Source: CAXXOK01 sp035353235 (GTDB lineage Bacteria > Bacillota > Clostridia > Christensenellales > Aristaeellaceae). Taken from it: DNA of 6,082 bases. A program made the translations under genes and the position numbers. The DNA lies in the NCBI GenBank assembly GCA_035353235.1, contig DAOPZG010000150.1, forward strand, positions 1-6,082. The letters are read 5' to 3'. Shown piece by piece: positions 3,964 through 6,082 of the stretch (position 1 is the first letter of the stretch; the number at the start of each line of letters is the position of its first letter). The notes under the pieces were generated by a model, which was not told the origin of the DNA, did no database searches, and was given only the letters and a program-made list of their open reading frames with translations.

Positions 3964-6082
3964 CGGGCACACCGGCAGCGCCAGGTTCCGGTAATGGAAC
4001 TGACTCTGTGGTTTCCGGTCGTTCCCAAATATGATTCTCGTAGTCAAGCTGTTGGTCGTATCGTTCACCGTCATGCCCGCCACGTCTGCCAAAATCTGCC
4101 TCGCCAGAAAGTCGCTTTTTCGGTCGTTGTCATTGAAGACGGCCTCCGTAGCAAGCACGTCGTTGTCGCAGTATTCCGCAACCTTTGTCCATAGCTCCTC
4201 CGGCACCGGTTGATCCCACGGCAGCCCTAACTCCTTGTGATGGATCCCCAGCTCGACCTCGAACTTCTTCAGGCTTTGCTTTTTACTGCTAAAGTCGTAT
4301 ACGTCCGTATAGCTCACATTATACGCTTCCCCAAAGAAGCACCCCGTTTTCCCACTGATGATGCCCGTGGATAACTTATATAGCTGTTCGTTCGTGTAGC
4401 CCATCAGCCTGGCATACAGGATATGGTTGTCATACCTGCGGCAGTTAAAGCCCACCAGCCGGAAGCGCATCAGATCCTCGATCTCCGCAGGTTTCGGGTT
4501 AATCATTCGGATCACGGGATTTCCTTCGCCCTCAATTTTCCAGTTTACGAGAAACAGGTTTGGAAACACCTCCACGTCGTAGAAGATCAGCTTAGTCTCG
4601 TCGTTCTGGATGGGGTTTCCCACTTCCTTGGATTTGAACTTTATCTTATTGGCCAGCTTCAGGCAGGCGTCCGCCTGGTTTGTGCTTCCGGCAGCAAAGG
4701 CGAACACGGCGTTTCGCATGTCGGTCAAATCGTAGGACATTCCACTTTCATAGGCCTTGTCCAGCGCAGCGCAGATAAAATCCATGCTGGGTTTGGTGTT
4801 AGGGTAATACTCCTTATTCAGGTTGCGCTTTACCACGGTACGCAGCGCTTTTTCGTTCTTCAGCCCGTCAAAATCGATCGTTTTATTCTCCTCCTTTAGC
4901 GGCAGCCCGGAACGGATGGTTGCAATAGGCAGTCCGTTGCATACGGTCAGCATCCTGCGCAGCGAGCTGTTGCCCACCGCCACTTTGATTTCGATGTGAT
5001 CGTCGTATACGCGGCTCAGCTTCTTGGCGTCCCCCGCGTACAGGTAGTGCAGGTGGATTCCTTTCCCACTTTTGCTTGTTTCCGCATACGTAGCGGGCCA
5101 CTTCCCCGCTTCTTCAAGATTTCGCGCGAGGCTCTTTTCGCCTTTTTCATTCGTCAGGTCAAAGTCGATCACGATATGGTTTTCGGGCAGTTTCACATAA
5201 TGAAGTTTGGAGGTGTCCAGATCGGATAACCTACTTTGCACTTCGCTCCATTTCAGCATCGGCGTCCCCACTTCCGAGGCGTATTGCGCCGGGCAGTTCG
5301 CGCACAGCTTGTCAAATACCGACGCCTGCTTGGTAAGCGTTAACGGCGCCGTTTCTTTTTTTTCATCCTCCGGCTTTTCATCCTCGAATTTTTCTGTGCG
5401 AAAGCCGCTGTACCAGTTCCGCGCCCGCGTTCCGTCCTCCAGGGCGAGTCGGTCTTTGTATTCCCGAAAGTAGTTTTTCAGCTCTTCCTTGAATGCGCGC
5501 TGGGAATAGGGGTAATTCACCTTCGCTTCGTCGCAGTAAGTCTTGTACATTTCCCACGCGGCTTTCATCGTGGTTCCATCCTCTTTTCGAAACACCGCCC
5601 ACGAGTCCAGCATAAAGTTGTAAAAGTCATTGCTTGCGCCTAGCATGTTCCGGGGAATGTAATCGTCATAGCGTCCGGGGTCGTCCTCGTACACCCGTTT
5701 GCAATGGAACGCGATCGCACCGAGCTCGAACGTCACCTGCTTTGTCAGCGCCTTGTAATCCTTCAGGCTCAATTTTTCTCCCGTGGGGGATACGTCCACA
5801 AGCCTGCGGATCAGCCCGCTCTTCGCGTCCGTAATCTTGACCGGCTTGTTTGTCCCCATAAAGAGAAACGCGTTGAAGCGGCTGGAATAGGTGGCTTTGA
5901 ACTTCTCGTTGACCCGCATCATTTCGTGGCTCACCAGGCTGTTCAGGCGAGTGTTGTCCTCAATTCGGCTCAGGTCGCCGTCATGTTGGATTGCCACCAG
6001 CGGATTGTTTTTGAACGCCTCCAGCGCGAAGGAGTCGTTTGCCGAGCCCAGCGCCTTGGCGTCAAACGCCAACCACGGCTTG
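3961..6082 (-). CDS. SF3 helicase - AEP primase - PolB 3'-5' exonuclease fusion, N-terminus beyond window
   Basis: 706 residues are visible, numbered from the first full codon at 6081; the true start lies off the right edge. Residues 1 to about 225 are the rear of an SF3/D5-type AAA+ helicase: Walker B-like LVAIQHDGD (28-36), motif C/sensor FLFMGTN (72-78) and arginine pair 92-93 in GLIRRLVDVSP. Walker A must be upstream. An acidic linker follows (FEDEKPEDEKKE, about 232-244). Residues about 254-400 look like an archaeo-eukaryotic primase: motif I IDFD (Asp306, Asp308), motif II SGKGIH (His343), a possible motif III EIK (Glu364). A helical region follows. Residues about 495-660 are a family B exonuclease domain: Exo I DVE (Asp502, Glu504), Exo II NCRRYD (Asn546-Asp551), Exo III YCDND (Tyr637-Asp641). 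It likely unwinds, primes and supplies proofreading to the polymerase protein encoded next. Helicase and exonuclease calls are strong; the AEP call is a little weaker. Confidence 0.85.
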   Translation of the reverse strand, partial: KPWLAFDAKALGSANDSFALEAFKNNPLVAIQHDGDLSRIEDNTRLNSLVSHEMMRVNEKFKATYSSRFNAFLFMGTNKPVKITDAKSGLIRRLVDVSPTGEKLSLKDYKALTKQVTFELGAIAFHCKRVYEDDPGRYDDYIPRNMLGASNDFYNFMLDSWAVFRKEDGTTMKAAWEMYKTYCDEAKVNYPYSQRAFKEELKNYFREYKDRLALEDGTRARNWYSGFRTEKFEDEKPEDEKKETAPLTLTKQASVFDKLCANCPAQYASEVGTPMLKWSEVQSRLSDLDTSKLHYVKLPENHIVIDFDLTNEKGEKSLARNLEEAGKWPATYAETSKSGKGIHLHYLYAGDAKKLSRVYDDHIEIKVAVGNSSLRRMLTVCNGLPIATIRSGLPLKEENKTIDFDGLKNEKALRTVVKRNLNKEYYPNTKPSMDFICAALDKAYESGMSYDLTDMRNAVFAFAAGSTNQADACLKLANKIKFKSKEVGNPIQNDETKLIFYDVEVFPNLFLVNWKIEGEGNPVIRMINPKPAEIEDLMRFRLVGFNCRRYDNHILYARLMGYTNEQLYKLSTGIISGKTGCFFGEAYNVSYTDVYDFSSKKQSLKKFEVELGIHHKELGLPWDQPVPEELWTKVAEYCDNDVLATEAVFNDNDRKSDFLARQILADVAGMTVNDTTNSLTTRIIFGNDRKPQSQFHYRNLALPVCP

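Overview
All recognisable genes lie on the minus strand and read from the right edge to the left edge. Together they look like the DNA-replication module of a tailed bacteriophage or prophage. In order of transcription they are: an SF3 helicase/AEP primase/3'-5' exonuclease fusion, a family B DNA polymerase palm-thumb protein, a 95-residue unknown, a 68-residue unknown, a putative ssDNA-binding protein, and an SF2 (SNF2/UvsW-like) helicase. The first gene runs off the right edge and the last off the left edge. Nearly every start has a strong AGGAGG-type Shine-Dalgarno, spacing is tight and base composition is moderate. This fits a phage of a Gram-positive (Firmicutes/Clostridia-like) host, but no host-specific marker is present, so that is inference.

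Right part (2470-6082). The large protein carries, in order, the back half of an SF3 AAA+ helicase, an acidic linker, an archaeo-eukaryotic primase-like (AEP) domain, a helical region and a family B polymerase exonuclease domain with Exo I, II and III. It stops at a TGA. Ten codons further on, in the same frame, a new Shine-Dalgarno and ATG begin a separate protein holding polymerase motifs A, B and C. The window therefore encodes a complete proofreading PolB whose exonuclease half is fused to a primase-helicase and whose polymerase half is a separate or weakly separated protein.

Middle (1854-2469). Two small unrecognised genes flank a terminator-like hairpin. Left part (1-1842). A 170-residue protein has a strongly acidic tail ending in Phe, typical of ssDNA-binding proteins that dock replisome partners. 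A 222-base gap with a perfect 16-base palindrome follows, then a helicase with all main SF2 motifs visible.

Inferred working model: the SF3 helicase unwinds, the AEP domain primes, the split PolB extends and proofreads, the SSB coats single strands and recruits partners, and the SF2 helicase remodels forks or recombination intermediates. The most notable points are the domain order helicase-primase-exonuclease, the in-frame TGA splitting the polymerase, and the KTDS variant of polymerase motif C. No RNA genes, CRISPR arrays, insertion sequences or plus-strand genes were supported.
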